From Planctomycetes bacterium ADurb.Bin069 (lineage in GTDB: Bacteria > Planctomycetota > UBA8108 > UBA8890 > UBA8898), in assembly GCA_002070955.1 (NCBI GenBank), contig MWEK01000008.1, positions 62,001-126,000 on the forward strand: DNA of 64,000 nt. The letters run 5' to 3'. Positions within the stretch are counted from its first letter, which is position 1, and each line of letters opens with the position of its first letter. A program made the position numbers and the translations under genes. The notes below the pieces were generated by a model. The model searched no databases, was not told the DNA's origin, and saw nothing but the letters and a program-made list of their open reading frames with translations. Of this stretch, positions 35,296 through 43,776 are shown in pieces.

Positions 35296-36426
35296 TCAGA
35301 ACTTGTCGAAGTAGATCCGCTCCTCGGGCAGGCCCTTGTCCTTGAGCACCCCGATCACCGCGTCGATCATGATCGGCGGGCCGCAGAGGTAGCATTCCTT
35401 GTCGGCCGCGTCGTTGATGATCCGGTCGACGACCAGGTGGATGAACTCCGTCTCGCCCTCCCACTCATCGCCGGGCTCCAGGCCCGAGAGCGAGGGGAAA
35501 TAGCGGAAGTTGCGGTGGCGCGCGGCCCGCGCCACGTTCTCCTTGTGCCAGTACAGGTCCCGGAGCGCCCGCTGGCCCACGAAGCAGTCCACCCGGCGCT
35601 GCGTGCCCTTGTCGAAGAGGTGCTCGACGATGGAGCGCACGGGCGCGACGCCCGAGCCGCCGCCCACGCAGATGATGGGGCGGTCCGAATCCTCGCGCAG
35701 GTAGAACTCGCCGTAGGGTCCCGTGATCGTCACGCGGTCGCCTTCCGCAAGGAGCGTGTGCACCCACGTCGTGCAGATTCCGTTGGGCACGAGGCGGATG
35801 ATCAGCTCGACAACGCCGGAGTCCTTCGGCATGGAGGCGATGGAATAGGCCCGGAAAACGGGCTCGAAAATCGGCGGGGTGAGCCTGAGCAGGTAATCCC
35901 GAGGCACGTTGAGCTGGCAGTACTGGCCCGGCTTGAAGGCGATCCGCGGGGGATCGAGCAGCTTCAGCCTGAGGAGCTTGGTGTCATGGCTAAGCACCTC
36001 CAGCTTCTCCACCAGGCACGCGAATTCCTGCACGGCCAGCAACTCCGCCGGAATGCGCAGATCCAGATCGTTCTTGACCTTGACCTGGCAGCTCAGGCGC
36101 ACGTTGCGCCGGACCTCGGCGCGCGTCAGATGCATGCGCTCGGTGGCGAGCGCCGAGCCCGCGCCCGCGCGCACCTCGACCTTGCAGTAGCCGCACGTCC
36201 CTTGGCCGCCGCAGGCGCTGGGGATGAAGATTTTCCGCTCGGCCAGGGCCATGAGCAGATTGGCGCCGCCCCGGCACTCGAAGCTCACCGCCGGATCATG
36301 GTTGATCTCGACTTTGCAGACGCCGTAGTCGGCAATGTACTTCTCGGCGATGATCAGGACTAGCGCGAGGAAGCCCGACAGCCCCCCCAGCACGGCCGCG
36401 CTCAGCAGCAGAAGCCCGACATCCAT
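35296..36426 (-). CDS. nqrF: Na+-translocating NADH:quinone reductase subunit F
   Basis: NqrF takes electrons from NADH through FAD to a 2Fe-2S centre and into the complex. The 376-aa protein has an N-terminal membrane anchor (about 4-27). A plant-type 2Fe-2S ferredoxin domain uses Cys72, Cys78, Cys81 ('SACGGQGTCGYC') and Cys113. The FAD motif is 'RAYSIAS' (192-198), the nucleotide loop 'CVGGGSGVAP' (253-262), and the end is 'CYLCGPPIMIDAV'. It is slightly shorter than typical NqrF (about 405 aa). The ATG at 36426 has an RBS (AGAGGG) overlapping the nqrE stop. Last gene of nqrABCDEF. Confidence 0.95.
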   Translation of the reverse strand: MDVGLLLLSAAVLGGLSGFLALVLIIAEKYIADYGVCKVEINHDPAVSFECRGGANLLMALAERKIFIPSACGGQGTCGYCKVEVRAGAGSALATERMHLTRAEVRRNVRLSCQVKVKNDLDLRIPAELLAVQEFACLVEKLEVLSHDTKLLRLKLLDPPRIAFKPGQYCQLNVPRDYLLRLTPPIFEPVFRAYSIASMPKDSGVVELIIRLVPNGICTTWVHTLLAEGDRVTITGPYGEFYLREDSDRPIICVGGGSGVAPVRSIVEHLFDKGTQRRVDCFVGQRALRDLYWHKENVARAARHRNFRYFPSLSGLEPGDEWEGETEFIHLVVDRIINDAADKECYLCGPPIMIDAVIGVLKDKGLPEERIYFDKF

Positions 36427-36434
36427 GGCGCCCT

Positions 36435-37025
36435 CTACCTGATGGCCACCATGCCGGCGAAACCCATGAACGCCATGGCCATGGTTCCCGCCACCACGAT
36501 GGTGATGCCCGGCCCCTCCAGCGCCGGCGGCACCTTGCTGAACCTGATTTTCTGGCGCAGGCCGGCGAGGGCCACCACCGCCACGAACCACCCCAATCCG
36601 CTGCCGGCCCCCCAAGCGACGGACTGCAGGAACCCGTAGCGCCAATTCACCATGAACAGGCACAGGCCCAAAATGGCGCAGTTGACGGTGATGAGGGGCA
36701 GGAAGATGCCCAGGTTGTCGTAGAGCGTCTGGCTCTTGCGCTCGATCACCATCTCCACGAACTGCACCAACCCCGCGATGAGCACGATGAAGACGATGAA
36801 CTGGAGGTACTCCAGGCCCAGGGGCACGAGCACCAGGTGGTAGACGGGCCAGCCGGCGGCCGCCGTGAGCACCGACACGAACGTCACCGCAGCGCCGAGG
36901 CCCAGGGCCGTCTGCGTCGTGTTGGAGACGGCGATGAAGGAGCACATCCCCAGAAAGTAAACCAGGAGGATGTTGTTGGTGAAAACCGCGGCGAAGAGGA
37001 TGACGAAGGGCGAGATTTCCGGCAT
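36435..37025 (-). CDS. nqrE: Na+-translocating NADH:quinone reductase subunit E
   Basis: The 196-aa subunit has six hydrophobic helices and the family start 'ISPFVILFAAVFTNNILLVYFLGMCSF'. Cys28 and Cys116 ('ITVNCAILG') occupy the positions of the Cys residues that, with those of NqrD, hold the intramembrane Fe-S centre. 'IERKSQTLYDNLGIFLPLITVNCA' is diagnostic for NqrE/RnfA. The start lies 1 bp after the nqrD stop. Confidence 0.95.
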   Translation of the reverse strand: MPEISPFVILFAAVFTNNILLVYFLGMCSFIAVSNTTQTALGLGAAVTFVSVLTAAAGWPVYHLVLVPLGLEYLQFIVFIVLIAGLVQFVEMVIERKSQTLYDNLGIFLPLITVNCAILGLCLFMVNWRYGFLQSVAWGAGSGLGWFVAVVALAGLRQKIRFSKVPPALEGPGITIVVAGTMAMAFMGFAGMVAIR

Positions 37026-37026
37026 G

Positions 37027-37710
37027 TCACTTCCCTCCCGGCCGCGCCTTCCCGGCCTGGGCGCGAAGCTGCAGGGCGCGGCACACCCAGATGACCACGG
37101 CGAGCCCGAAGAAACCCGCGGGCGCCATGACCATGATGTTCCACCGGGGCAGGCTCTCGGGAACCACCGCGACGCCGCACAGGCTGCCGAACCCGAGCAA
37201 CTCCCGGGGCAGCGAAACGAGGATCAGCACCAGGCTGTAGCCGCAGCCCGCGCCGATGCCGTCCACGAAGGCCAGCCAAGGCCGGTTCTTGGTGGCGAAG
37301 GCCTCCACGCGGCCCAGCACGATGCAGTTCGTGATGATGAGGCCGACGTAGGCGCCGATCTGCTCGCTCACCGCGAACATGTAGGCCGCGAGAAAGAGGT
37401 GCACGACGATGACGAAGCTCGCGATGATGAGCATCTGCACCAGGAGCCGCGTGCGCGGCGGCGTCGCGTCGCGGACCAGGGCGTACAGGCAGCTCGAGCA
37501 CGCCGTCACCAGCGTCACGGCGACGCACATGACCAGCGTGTTCGTCACCAGGTTCGTCACGGCCAGCGCCGAGCACACGCCCAGAATCTGCCTGAAGAGC
37601 GGGTTGTCGTCCCAGAACTGCGTCTTGAACGTGCGGTACTCCGGGCTGGCCTTGATCCGCAGCCCGAGCGGCATGGCCGGCGGCGCGATGTTGCGTGCGT
37701 GCTCGCTCAC
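37027..37710 (-). CDS. nqrD: Na+-translocating NADH:quinone reductase subunit D
   Basis: The 227-aa integral membrane subunit pairs with NqrE in an inverted topology and shares its Fe-S centre through Cys46 ('LGVCSALAVT') and Cys129 ('ITNCIVLGR'). 'NNPLFRQ'-type start ('DDNPLFRQILGVCSALAVT') and 'VEAFATKNRPWLAFVDGIGAGCGY' are family hallmarks. It starts 6 bp after nqrC. Confidence 0.95.
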   Translation of the reverse strand: MSEHARNIAPPAMPLGLRIKASPEYRTFKTQFWDDNPLFRQILGVCSALAVTNLVTNTLVMCVAVTLVTACSSCLYALVRDATPPRTRLLVQMLIIASFVIVVHLFLAAYMFAVSEQIGAYVGLIITNCIVLGRVEAFATKNRPWLAFVDGIGAGCGYSLVLILVSLPRELLGFGSLCGVAVVPESLPRWNIMVMAPAGFFGLAVVIWVCRALQLRAQAGKARPGGK

Positions 37711-37716
37711 GGCGCG

Positions 37717-38406
37717 TCACCTCTTCCCGATTCCGCGCCTCTCGGCCGCATCCAGGAAAGCCCCGATGTCTCGGACCAGAAACGCCTTGACGCTGTTGGT
37801 GGTCTCGGTGGCGCCCGTGATGGCGTCGACCTCGTTGAGCGCCTTGGGCTCCTTCCCCCGGGCGGTGAACTCGACGCCGACGGCCCCCCCGGCGTCCCTG
37901 ACGCGCTTACCCTTGAAGGCGTTGCGGAACCACTCCGCGTTGATCTCGTGCCCGAGCCCCGGGGTTTCCTCGTCCTTGTAAAAACTGATGCCGCGCACGG
38001 TCGCCAGGTCGGGCTCGAGGGCCAACACGCCCTCGATAGGGCCCCAGAACCCGACGCCCCCCACCCTGAAGGCGTAGCCGATCACCTTGCCGCGCGGCTC
38101 CGAGCCCCCGCCGGGAGCGTCGGTTTCCTCGTATCCTTCCCAGACGACGAGGGGCCGCCCGCCCGAGGCGCCGGCGTACTCGCGCTCCGCCACCACCGCG
38201 TCGAAGCGCGCGAGGATTTCTTCGCTGGACGCGTCGTCCCGAAGAACGTATCCCAGGGCGCGCATGATTTCGCGGCACATGGCGGCCTGCCGGTTGGCCT
38301 TGATCTTCGGGGCGGTGAGCTGGTTGACGAAGGAGAGGACGAGGCCGAAGGCGACCGCCACCCCCACCGTGTAGCACCAAACGTACACCGGGCCGCGCTT
38401 CTTCAT
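37717..38406 (-). CDS. nqrC: Na+-translocating NADH:quinone reductase subunit C
   Basis: The 229-aa subunit has one N-terminal transmembrane helix (about 7-28) and a periplasmic FMN-binding domain. The covalent FMN attachment site is Thr200 in 'DAITGATETTNSV', matching the (S/T)GAT motif flavinylated by ApbE. 'GFWGPIEGVLALEPD' and 'DEETPGLGHEI' are conserved in NqrC/RnfG. The ATG overlaps the nqrB stop by 4 nt. No apbE is present in the window. Confidence 0.95.
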   Translation of the reverse strand: MKKRGPVYVWCYTVGVAVAFGLVLSFVNQLTAPKIKANRQAAMCREIMRALGYVLRDDASSEEILARFDAVVAEREYAGASGGRPLVVWEGYEETDAPGGGSEPRGKVIGYAFRVGGVGFWGPIEGVLALEPDLATVRGISFYKDEETPGLGHEINAEWFRNAFKGKRVRDAGGAVGVEFTARGKEPKALNEVDAITGATETTNSVKAFLVRDIGAFLDAAERRGIGKR

Positions 38407-39494
38407 GCCGGGGCCCTCCGCGCGCGGTACCGGCGCCGTATCGCAAAGTGATCCAGGATCGGCGCCGCGGTGTTCATGAGCAGGATGGCGAACATCACCC
38501 CCTGGGGATAGCCGGAGTACATCCAGATCAGCACCGAGATCGCGCCGATGCCCAAGCCGTACAACCAGCGGGTCAGGGGGTGCCGGGGGCCCGACACCGG
38601 ATCGGTGGCCATGAAGACCGCGCCGAAGAGCAGCCCGCCGCCCAGCACTCCCATGGCGCCGCAGGGCCAGGCCGAGGGGGCCGCGTGGTGCCCGATCGCG
38701 GCGGTGACGAAGGCGCCGATGACCGTCGAGATCATGATCGAGAAGCTCGCGACGCGCGTCAAGGCGAGGATCAGTCCGGCGGCCACGATCCAGATGCGCA
38801 GGGTCTCTCCCACGCTGCCGGAAGCGAGCCCGAAGAGCAGATCCCCGAAGGGAACCGGACATTCCTGGAGGGTGGTCAAATGGGCCGGCGTGGCCGAAGT
38901 CACCGCATCGACGCCCGCGTCCCAGGCCGCGAACCCGCCCGCGGCGCCCGGGATCGGATTCGTCCACACGCCGCCCACCATGTGCCGGGGAAAGGAAATG
39001 TACACGAAACACCGCCCGACGAGGGCCGGGTTGAAAACGTTGTACCCCGTGCCGCCGAACACCTCCTTCCCGAACACGATGCCGAACACGATGCCCACGG
39101 CGCAGACCCAGAACGGCGTCGTGGGCGGGAGCGTCAGGGGAAAGAGCAGGCACGTCACGAAGGCGCCCTCGTTGAGGGTTTCCTTCCTGGCGCCCGCGAA
39201 GATCGCCTCGACGCCCACGCCGAAGATGTACGACACGGCGATGAGCGCGGCGACGCGCCACCCGAAGGCGTAAACGCCCCACGCGGCGCAGGGCAGAAGG
39301 CACAGGATCACGACGCTCATGAAGCGCTTCACGTCCATGTGCCCGCGCACGTGCGGGGCGCCGGCCGTCACGTCGCCCTTGCCGAAAAGAAAGGTGTCGA
39401 TGGCGTCCACCGCCGGGTGCACCGGCGACAGGCGGGGATTCTCCCGCGTGACGCGCAGCAGGTAATCCAGGATGCGGCGCAGCCTCCCGATCAT
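38403..39494 (-). CDS. nqrB: Na+-translocating NADH:quinone reductase subunit B
   Basis: The 363-aa, ten-helix subunit is related to RnfD and contributes to the Na+ channel. 'VSYIFGVGVEAIFAGARKETLNEGAFVTCLLFPLTLPP', 'GGTGYNVFNPALVGRCFVY' and 'MATDPVSGP' are strong NqrB signatures. The covalent FMN site is the 'DAVTSATP' segment (Thr202), with Ser in place of the usual Gly of SGAT. ATG 39494 overlaps the nqrA stop by 4 nt. Confidence 0.94.
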   Translation of the reverse strand: MIGRLRRILDYLLRVTRENPRLSPVHPAVDAIDTFLFGKGDVTAGAPHVRGHMDVKRFMSVVILCLLPCAAWGVYAFGWRVAALIAVSYIFGVGVEAIFAGARKETLNEGAFVTCLLFPLTLPPTTPFWVCAVGIVFGIVFGKEVFGGTGYNVFNPALVGRCFVYISFPRHMVGGVWTNPIPGAAGGFAAWDAGVDAVTSATPAHLTTLQECPVPFGDLLFGLASGSVGETLRIWIVAAGLILALTRVASFSIMISTVIGAFVTAAIGHHAAPSAWPCGAMGVLGGGLLFGAVFMATDPVSGPRHPLTRWLYGLGIGAISVLIWMYSGYPQGVMFAILLMNTAAPILDHFAIRRRYRARRAPA

Positions 39495-40828
39495 TGCGCC
39501 AGCTCCTCCCGCACGGCCCTCTTGCCGCGCGCCAGCTCCTCGTGGAGCGGCAGCTTGGAGGGACACACGTAGCTGCACAGACCGCACTCGATGCAGTCCA
39601 TGAGCGCCAGCGCTTCGGCCTCCTCGCCTTGGTCGATGCGCAGAAGCTTCATCAGGAGATCGGGCATGAGGCCGACCGGGCAGACATCCTCGCACCACCC
39701 GCAGTTGATGCAGGGCCGGAGTTCGCCGTGGAGGTTCGTGTCGCCGGCCAGGGGCCGCTTGAGAAACGCCGCCAGAAACGTCCTGCCGTAGGAGTCCTTG
39801 CGCGCCCCGGGCCGCATGAACTCCAGGAAGCGGCGCTCGCGGTCCTCAGGAAGCACGCTCACGCATTCCAGATCCCGCGTGACGGGGTGCTCCGGCGGGA
39901 CGGCGACGCCCGTCAGGAAGTTGCCCGCGACATACCGCACCTCGCGCCCGGGGGCGAGGCGGTCCGCGCACAACTCCCCCAGCGGCGTGCCGACGCGGGC
40001 GTCGACGATGGCCGGGCGCGCGAGCCCGGCGCCGCCCAGGCACAGGCGCACATTGATGAGGGCCGCGCCCTTGACGGCCGCGTCGTACGCCGCGAGCGCC
40101 GCGCGCCCGCTCACGCACACAACATCGGCGGCGCCGCCGGCGACCGCGCGCGCCAGCAGCTTCGGATGTTCCCCGGGGTAAACCTCGTCGATGGCGGCGA
40201 CGCGCGGCGCGCCGCCGCCGGCCAGCGCCGCGGCGAACGCGCGGTCCCGCCGCCCCACGGCGAAGCACAGCTCCTGCGCGCCGAGAGCCTTGGCGAGGAT
40301 GCGCCCGCCCGTAACCAGGTCGTTCTCCCGACCGGCATAGACGGCGCCCGCCCTGGGGAGGAGCGGCGCCGTGTGCACGCACACCGCGACGAGCACGCGC
40401 GCGAGCCCCGGCGCGATCATCCCGCCGGGAACCAACGCCGCGACCCCCGCGTGGGTGAGCGCCTCGGCCAGCGCTTCCGGCGCGGCCGCGGTCCACTCGC
40501 AGCGCGTATCGGGCGCCGGGGGGGCGGCCTTGCCGGCGTCCCGCTCGATGACGATGGCCCAGGGCTGCTTGGCGCGCGCCTTCACAGCGAGCTCGCGCAC
40601 AACGCCGTCGATCGGGGCGTGCACCGGGCTTCCCACCTGCGCCGGCGGGGTGCCGATCACCTGTCCCGCGGCAACCGCGTCCCCCGGCGACACGACCGGC
40701 AAGGCGGCGTAGCCCTCGCCCTGGGCAAGGGGAACCACCACGCGGCCGCCGACGCGATGCGCCGCGACCGTCCCCTCCGGAGTGCCCTCGAAGAGGCGGA
40801 ACCTATAGCCGCCTTTCAACGCCGCCAC
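39491..40828 (-). CDS. nqrA: NqrA with two RnfC-type 4Fe-4S motifs
   Basis: First gene of the nqr operon. The 445-aa length fits NqrA, and the N-terminal part has the barrel-sandwich segment 'VSPGDAVAAGQVIG...SPVHAPIDGVVREL' common to NqrA and RnfC. Unlike textbook NqrA, the C-terminus carries two full CxxCxxCxxxCP sets, Cys373/376/379/383 and Cys412/415/418/422. Typical NqrA keeps only a degenerate remnant of the second. The other five subunits, including NqrF, are Nqr-type, and no RnfB is present. The protein therefore looks intermediate between RnfC and NqrA. The start is GTG at 40828 with a weak ribosome-binding site. Confidence 0.9.
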   Translation of the reverse strand: MAALKGGYRFRLFEGTPEGTVAAHRVGGRVVVPLAQGEGYAALPVVSPGDAVAAGQVIGTPPAQVGSPVHAPIDGVVRELAVKARAKQPWAIVIERDAGKAAPPAPDTRCEWTAAAPEALAEALTHAGVAALVPGGMIAPGLARVLVAVCVHTAPLLPRAGAVYAGRENDLVTGGRILAKALGAQELCFAVGRRDRAFAAALAGGGAPRVAAIDEVYPGEHPKLLARAVAGGAADVVCVSGRAALAAYDAAVKGAALINVRLCLGGAGLARPAIVDARVGTPLGELCADRLAPGREVRYVAGNFLTGVAVPPEHPVTRDLECVSVLPEDRERRFLEFMRPGARKDSYGRTFLAAFLKRPLAGDTNLHGELRPCINCGWCEDVCPVGLMPDLLMKLLRIDQGEEAEALALMDCIECGLCSYVCPSKLPLHEELARGKRAVREELAQ

Positions 40829-40930
40829 TTATCCGTTACCTGCCATGCGCTCCTGACCCCGCGGAAGGGCGTCGAACGTGACGTGGAAACCAACGATACC
40901 ACCCGCCGGGCTGAACGACAAGGCGGGGCT

Positions 40931-42310
40931 TCAGCGCGGGCCGCCGGCCGCGCGGCGGGCGAATTCGATCCCGGCGTCGAGGGTCGTGAACACGCCGTCA
41001 AGCTGGGCTTCGTAGCACACCCTCAGAAGGGCGCCGAGGGCGGGTCCCGGCGTCAAACCCAGGGCGAGGAGGTGGCGGCCCATGACGATGGGCCGCGGCG
41101 CCGCGTCCTTCACCGCGAGCGCCTCCGCGCGGGCCAGGAGCCACGCGCCCGCCGCGGACTCCGGCCGCGGCAGGCCCGGCCGCCCCTGCATGTCGGCCTC
41201 CGCGACGCGCACCAGCCGGTCGATCCGTCCCACGGCGCGGGCGAGGCGGCGGATCGCGCCATCGCCGGCTCCCGCCTCGTGATACTGCTGCGGCCGCAGG
41301 TGGTGCGTCACGAGAGCGACGACCGCGTCGATCAAGTCTTCCCGGTTGGTCATGCGGCCGAGAAACGCGCGGGTGGGCGCCGCGCCCGCCGCCTCGTGGC
41401 CCGGCGAGCGGATGCGCCCCCCCTCCCGGACCGTCGTGGCGGGCTTTCCGAAATCGTGGCACAGGACGGCGAGGCCGACGATCAGGTCCTCGCGCGCGTC
41501 GGCCGTCCGGCCCCGGGCGAAGGCATCCATGCAGTGGAGCGTGTGCACCCACACCTCGCCCTCCGGGTGCCAGTCGGGCTCCTGTTCGCAGCCGATGAGA
41601 GCTTCGAGCTCGGGGTAGTGGCGGACCCACCCGCAGTCCCGCAGGAAAGCGAGCCCGCGCGAGATCGCGACGCCCAAGAGGATCAGCTTCCTCCACTCAT
41701 CGAAAACCCGCTCGCGGGCGAGTCCTTCGGGTTCGATGGAGCGGCAGAGCGCGACGGTTTCCGGCGCGACGGCGCATTCCAAGCGCGCCGCGAACTGCAT
41801 GCCCCGCAGGACCCTGAGCGGGTCCTCGGAGAAATGGTCCGAGGTGTGGCGCAGCATCCGCGTCGCGAGATCCCGCACGCCGCCGAAGGGATCGATGAGC
41901 TCCCCCGTCAGGGGATCGAAGGCCATGGCGTTGATCGTGAAGTCGCGCCGCGCGGCCGCCTCCGCCGGGGAGAGGTTCGGATCGGACCGGATCTCGAAGC
42001 CCCGGTGCCCGAGACCGGCCTTCGACTCGCGGCGCGGGAGCGACACATCCACCGGCACGCCGTGGAGCTTGATGACGCCGAACGCGGCGCCCACAAGATC
42101 GGTGCGGAACCGCGCCTCCAGGATTTGCAGCAGCCGTTCCGGGGCGACGCCGTAGACCTCGATGTCGACTTCCTCGGCCGGGCGGCCGAGGAGCGCATCC
42201 CGAACGCAGCCGCCGACGAGCAGCGCCCGCCCGCCGGGCTCCCCGCCCACGAGCTCGCAAACGGCGCGCACGGCCTCGCGGACCTTGGAATCCGGGATTT
42301 CGACATCCAT
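40931..42310 (-). CDS. cca: CCA-adding-type tRNA nucleotidyltransferase / poly(A) polymerase family with HD domain
   Basis: The 459-aa protein has the class II nucleotidyltransferase core: 'LLVGGCVRDALLG' (30-42), the metal-binding 'VDIEVYG' (DxE, about 48-54), 'RRDFTINAMAFDP' and 'EDPLRVLRGMQFAARL'. A central HD phosphohydrolase domain ('WVHTLHCMDAF', 'LAVLCHDFGKP', 'GHEAAG') is fused, as in multifunctional bacterial Cca. The enzyme would add or repair the 3' CCA of tRNAs. The tRNA-Gly here encodes CCA, so a repair role is plausible. Poly(A) polymerase activity is the alternative. There is no ribosome-binding site, and a -10 box ends 10 bp before the ATG. Confidence 0.88.
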   Translation of the reverse strand: MDVEIPDSKVREAVRAVCELVGGEPGGRALLVGGCVRDALLGRPAEEVDIEVYGVAPERLLQILEARFRTDLVGAAFGVIKLHGVPVDVSLPRRESKAGLGHRGFEIRSDPNLSPAEAAARRDFTINAMAFDPLTGELIDPFGGVRDLATRMLRHTSDHFSEDPLRVLRGMQFAARLECAVAPETVALCRSIEPEGLARERVFDEWRKLILLGVAISRGLAFLRDCGWVRHYPELEALIGCEQEPDWHPEGEVWVHTLHCMDAFARGRTADAREDLIVGLAVLCHDFGKPATTVREGGRIRSPGHEAAGAAPTRAFLGRMTNREDLIDAVVALVTHHLRPQQYHEAGAGDGAIRRLARAVGRIDRLVRVAEADMQGRPGLPRPESAAGAWLLARAEALAVKDAAPRPIVMGRHLLALGLTPGPALGALLRVCYEAQLDGVFTTLDAGIEFARRAAGGPR

Positions 42311-42319
42311 GCGGAAGGA

Positions 42320-42325
42320 ATTGTA
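42320..42325 (-). promoter_or_regulatory. -10 box suggesting a near-leaderless cca transcript
   Basis: TACAAT on the minus strand ends 10 bp upstream of the ATG at 42310, with no good -35 box and no Shine-Dalgarno sequence. Confidence 0.4.
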
Positions 42326-42474
42326 ACACCGCCGCGCCGCGGGCTGAAAGCGGCGGCGCCGCTCCGGCGAGCCGTCCGCGGCGGTGGACTAGGAACCGCG
42401 CGCGGCATCCCTCTGCGCGCGCCCGAGGGCGACCGGCGCCGCGGCGGCGAGCCGATCGGAAGGCTACCCGACGG

Positions 42475-43776
42475 CTAAGTCCACAGGAATTTCCCCGGCA
42501 CCGGCACGGGGTAGAGACCGTCCGGACCCGGCTTCACGGGCGGATCGATGGTGAAGTCGCAGGGGCCGGTGCGCGGTTCGTAGGCGAAGTCCGAGCCGCG
42601 CGCCTCCTCCCAACCGATCTTCCGGCCCGTGTAGCACGCCATCTGCCCCATGATCGCCACCATGGTGCTGCGCGCCATGTGCAAGCCGTCGTTGATGGGC
42701 CGGCCGCCGCGGATGGCGCCGAGGAACGCGATCTGTTCCTGCTGGTGGCCGCTGGGATTGGAGCCCTCGAACCGCCACGGCTGCTCGCCCTCGATCCGCC
42801 CCTCGTAGGCCCGGCCCTTGGTCCCGAAGATCTTCATCTCGTACTCGTTGTGACAGCCGTGTTGCGTGCGCACGACGCCGTACATCCGCGCCCCGCCCTT
42901 GTACTCGTAGACCACGGCCTGGTGATCGAAGACGTTGCCGTACTCGTGGCCGATGGACGCCGACCGCCCGCCCATGCCGTGGCACGTGATGGGCGGCTCC
43001 TCCCCCATGGCCCACTGCGCCGTGTCGATGGGGTGCACGAGGGACTGCGGCACGTCGTCGCCGGACAAATAGTTGAAGTGGTACCAGGTCTTGTACTGCC
43101 ACTCCATCTCGCTCCAGGCGGGATCCCGGGCGCAGATGCGGTAGGGCGGCCGCAGGAAGCTGACTTCCATGGCGACGATCTCTCCGATGGCGCCGTCCAG
43201 GACGCGCATGACGGTCTCCCGGATCCGCGCCTCGTGGCGCCGGTGAAGCCCGGAGACGACGCAGAGCTTCTTCTCGGCGGCCTGCTCGCACGCCGCCGTG
43301 ACGATCCGCACGCCCGGCGCATCGATGGCGTGCGGCTTCTCGACGAAGACGTGCTTTCCCGCCTCGATGCCCCGCCGCGTGTACTCGGGGTGGAACCGCG
43401 TCGCGCAGGCGATCAGCACGGCATCGACGTCGCTGGCGAAGAGGCGCTCGGCGCCGCCGAAGCCCGTGAACACGTGGTCCTTGTCCACCGCGACCTGATC
43501 GCCCTTCTTGGCCTTGATCGCCTCCAGGGAATGCCGCGCGTGGTCGGCGAAGATATCCGCGACGGCGACCAGCCGCGCGCCGCGGTCGGCCCGGAGGGCA
43601 TCGAGCGCGGCCCCCGTGCCGCGGTCGCCGCAGCCGATGAGCCCCAGCCTGATCGTGTCGTCGCCGGCGGCGTGAACGTTCGCCACGCCCAGGGCGGGCA
43701 GCGCCGCCGCGGTGGTTCGTAAGAACGCGCGCCGGGAAACCGCCCCGGGCGCCGCTCCTTTTCTTTCGTTCTTCAT
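42475..43776 (-). CDS. TAT-exported Gfo/Idh/MocA-family oxidoreductase (second of pair)
   Basis: The 433-aa protein has a twin-arginine signal 'SRRAFLRTTAAALPALG' (about 14-30). The Rossmann motif is 'GLIGCGDRGTG' and the dinucleotide-domain signature is 'GKHVFVEKPHAID', whose EKP Lys is the usual catalytic lysine. The C-terminal alpha/beta domain includes 'WYHFNYLSGDDVPQSLVHPIDTAQWAMGEEPP', typical of planctomycete members. Such enzymes oxidise or reduce sugars and may hydrolyse glycosides through a keto intermediate. The ATG at 43776 overlaps the stop of the upstream paralogue by 4 nt, so the two are coupled. Confidence 0.9.
   Translation of the reverse strand: MKNERKGAAPGAVSRRAFLRTTAAALPALGVANVHAAGDDTIRLGLIGCGDRGTGAALDALRADRGARLVAVADIFADHARHSLEAIKAKKGDQVAVDKDHVFTGFGGAERLFASDVDAVLIACATRFHPEYTRRGIEAGKHVFVEKPHAIDAPGVRIVTAACEQAAEKKLCVVSGLHRRHEARIRETVMRVLDGAIGEIVAMEVSFLRPPYRICARDPAWSEMEWQYKTWYHFNYLSGDDVPQSLVHPIDTAQWAMGEEPPITCHGMGGRSASIGHEYGNVFDHQAVVYEYKGGARMYGVVRTQHGCHNEYEMKIFGTKGRAYEGRIEGEQPWRFEGSNPSGHQQEQIAFLGAIRGGRPINDGLHMARSTMVAIMGQMACYTGRKIGWEEARGSDFAYEPRTGPCDFTIDPPVKPGPDGLYPVPVPGKFLWT

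Noticed and set aside
39494-42478. 994-aa plus-strand open frame across nqrA and cca
   Set aside because: It runs antisense through two clearly identified genes and has shadow composition.
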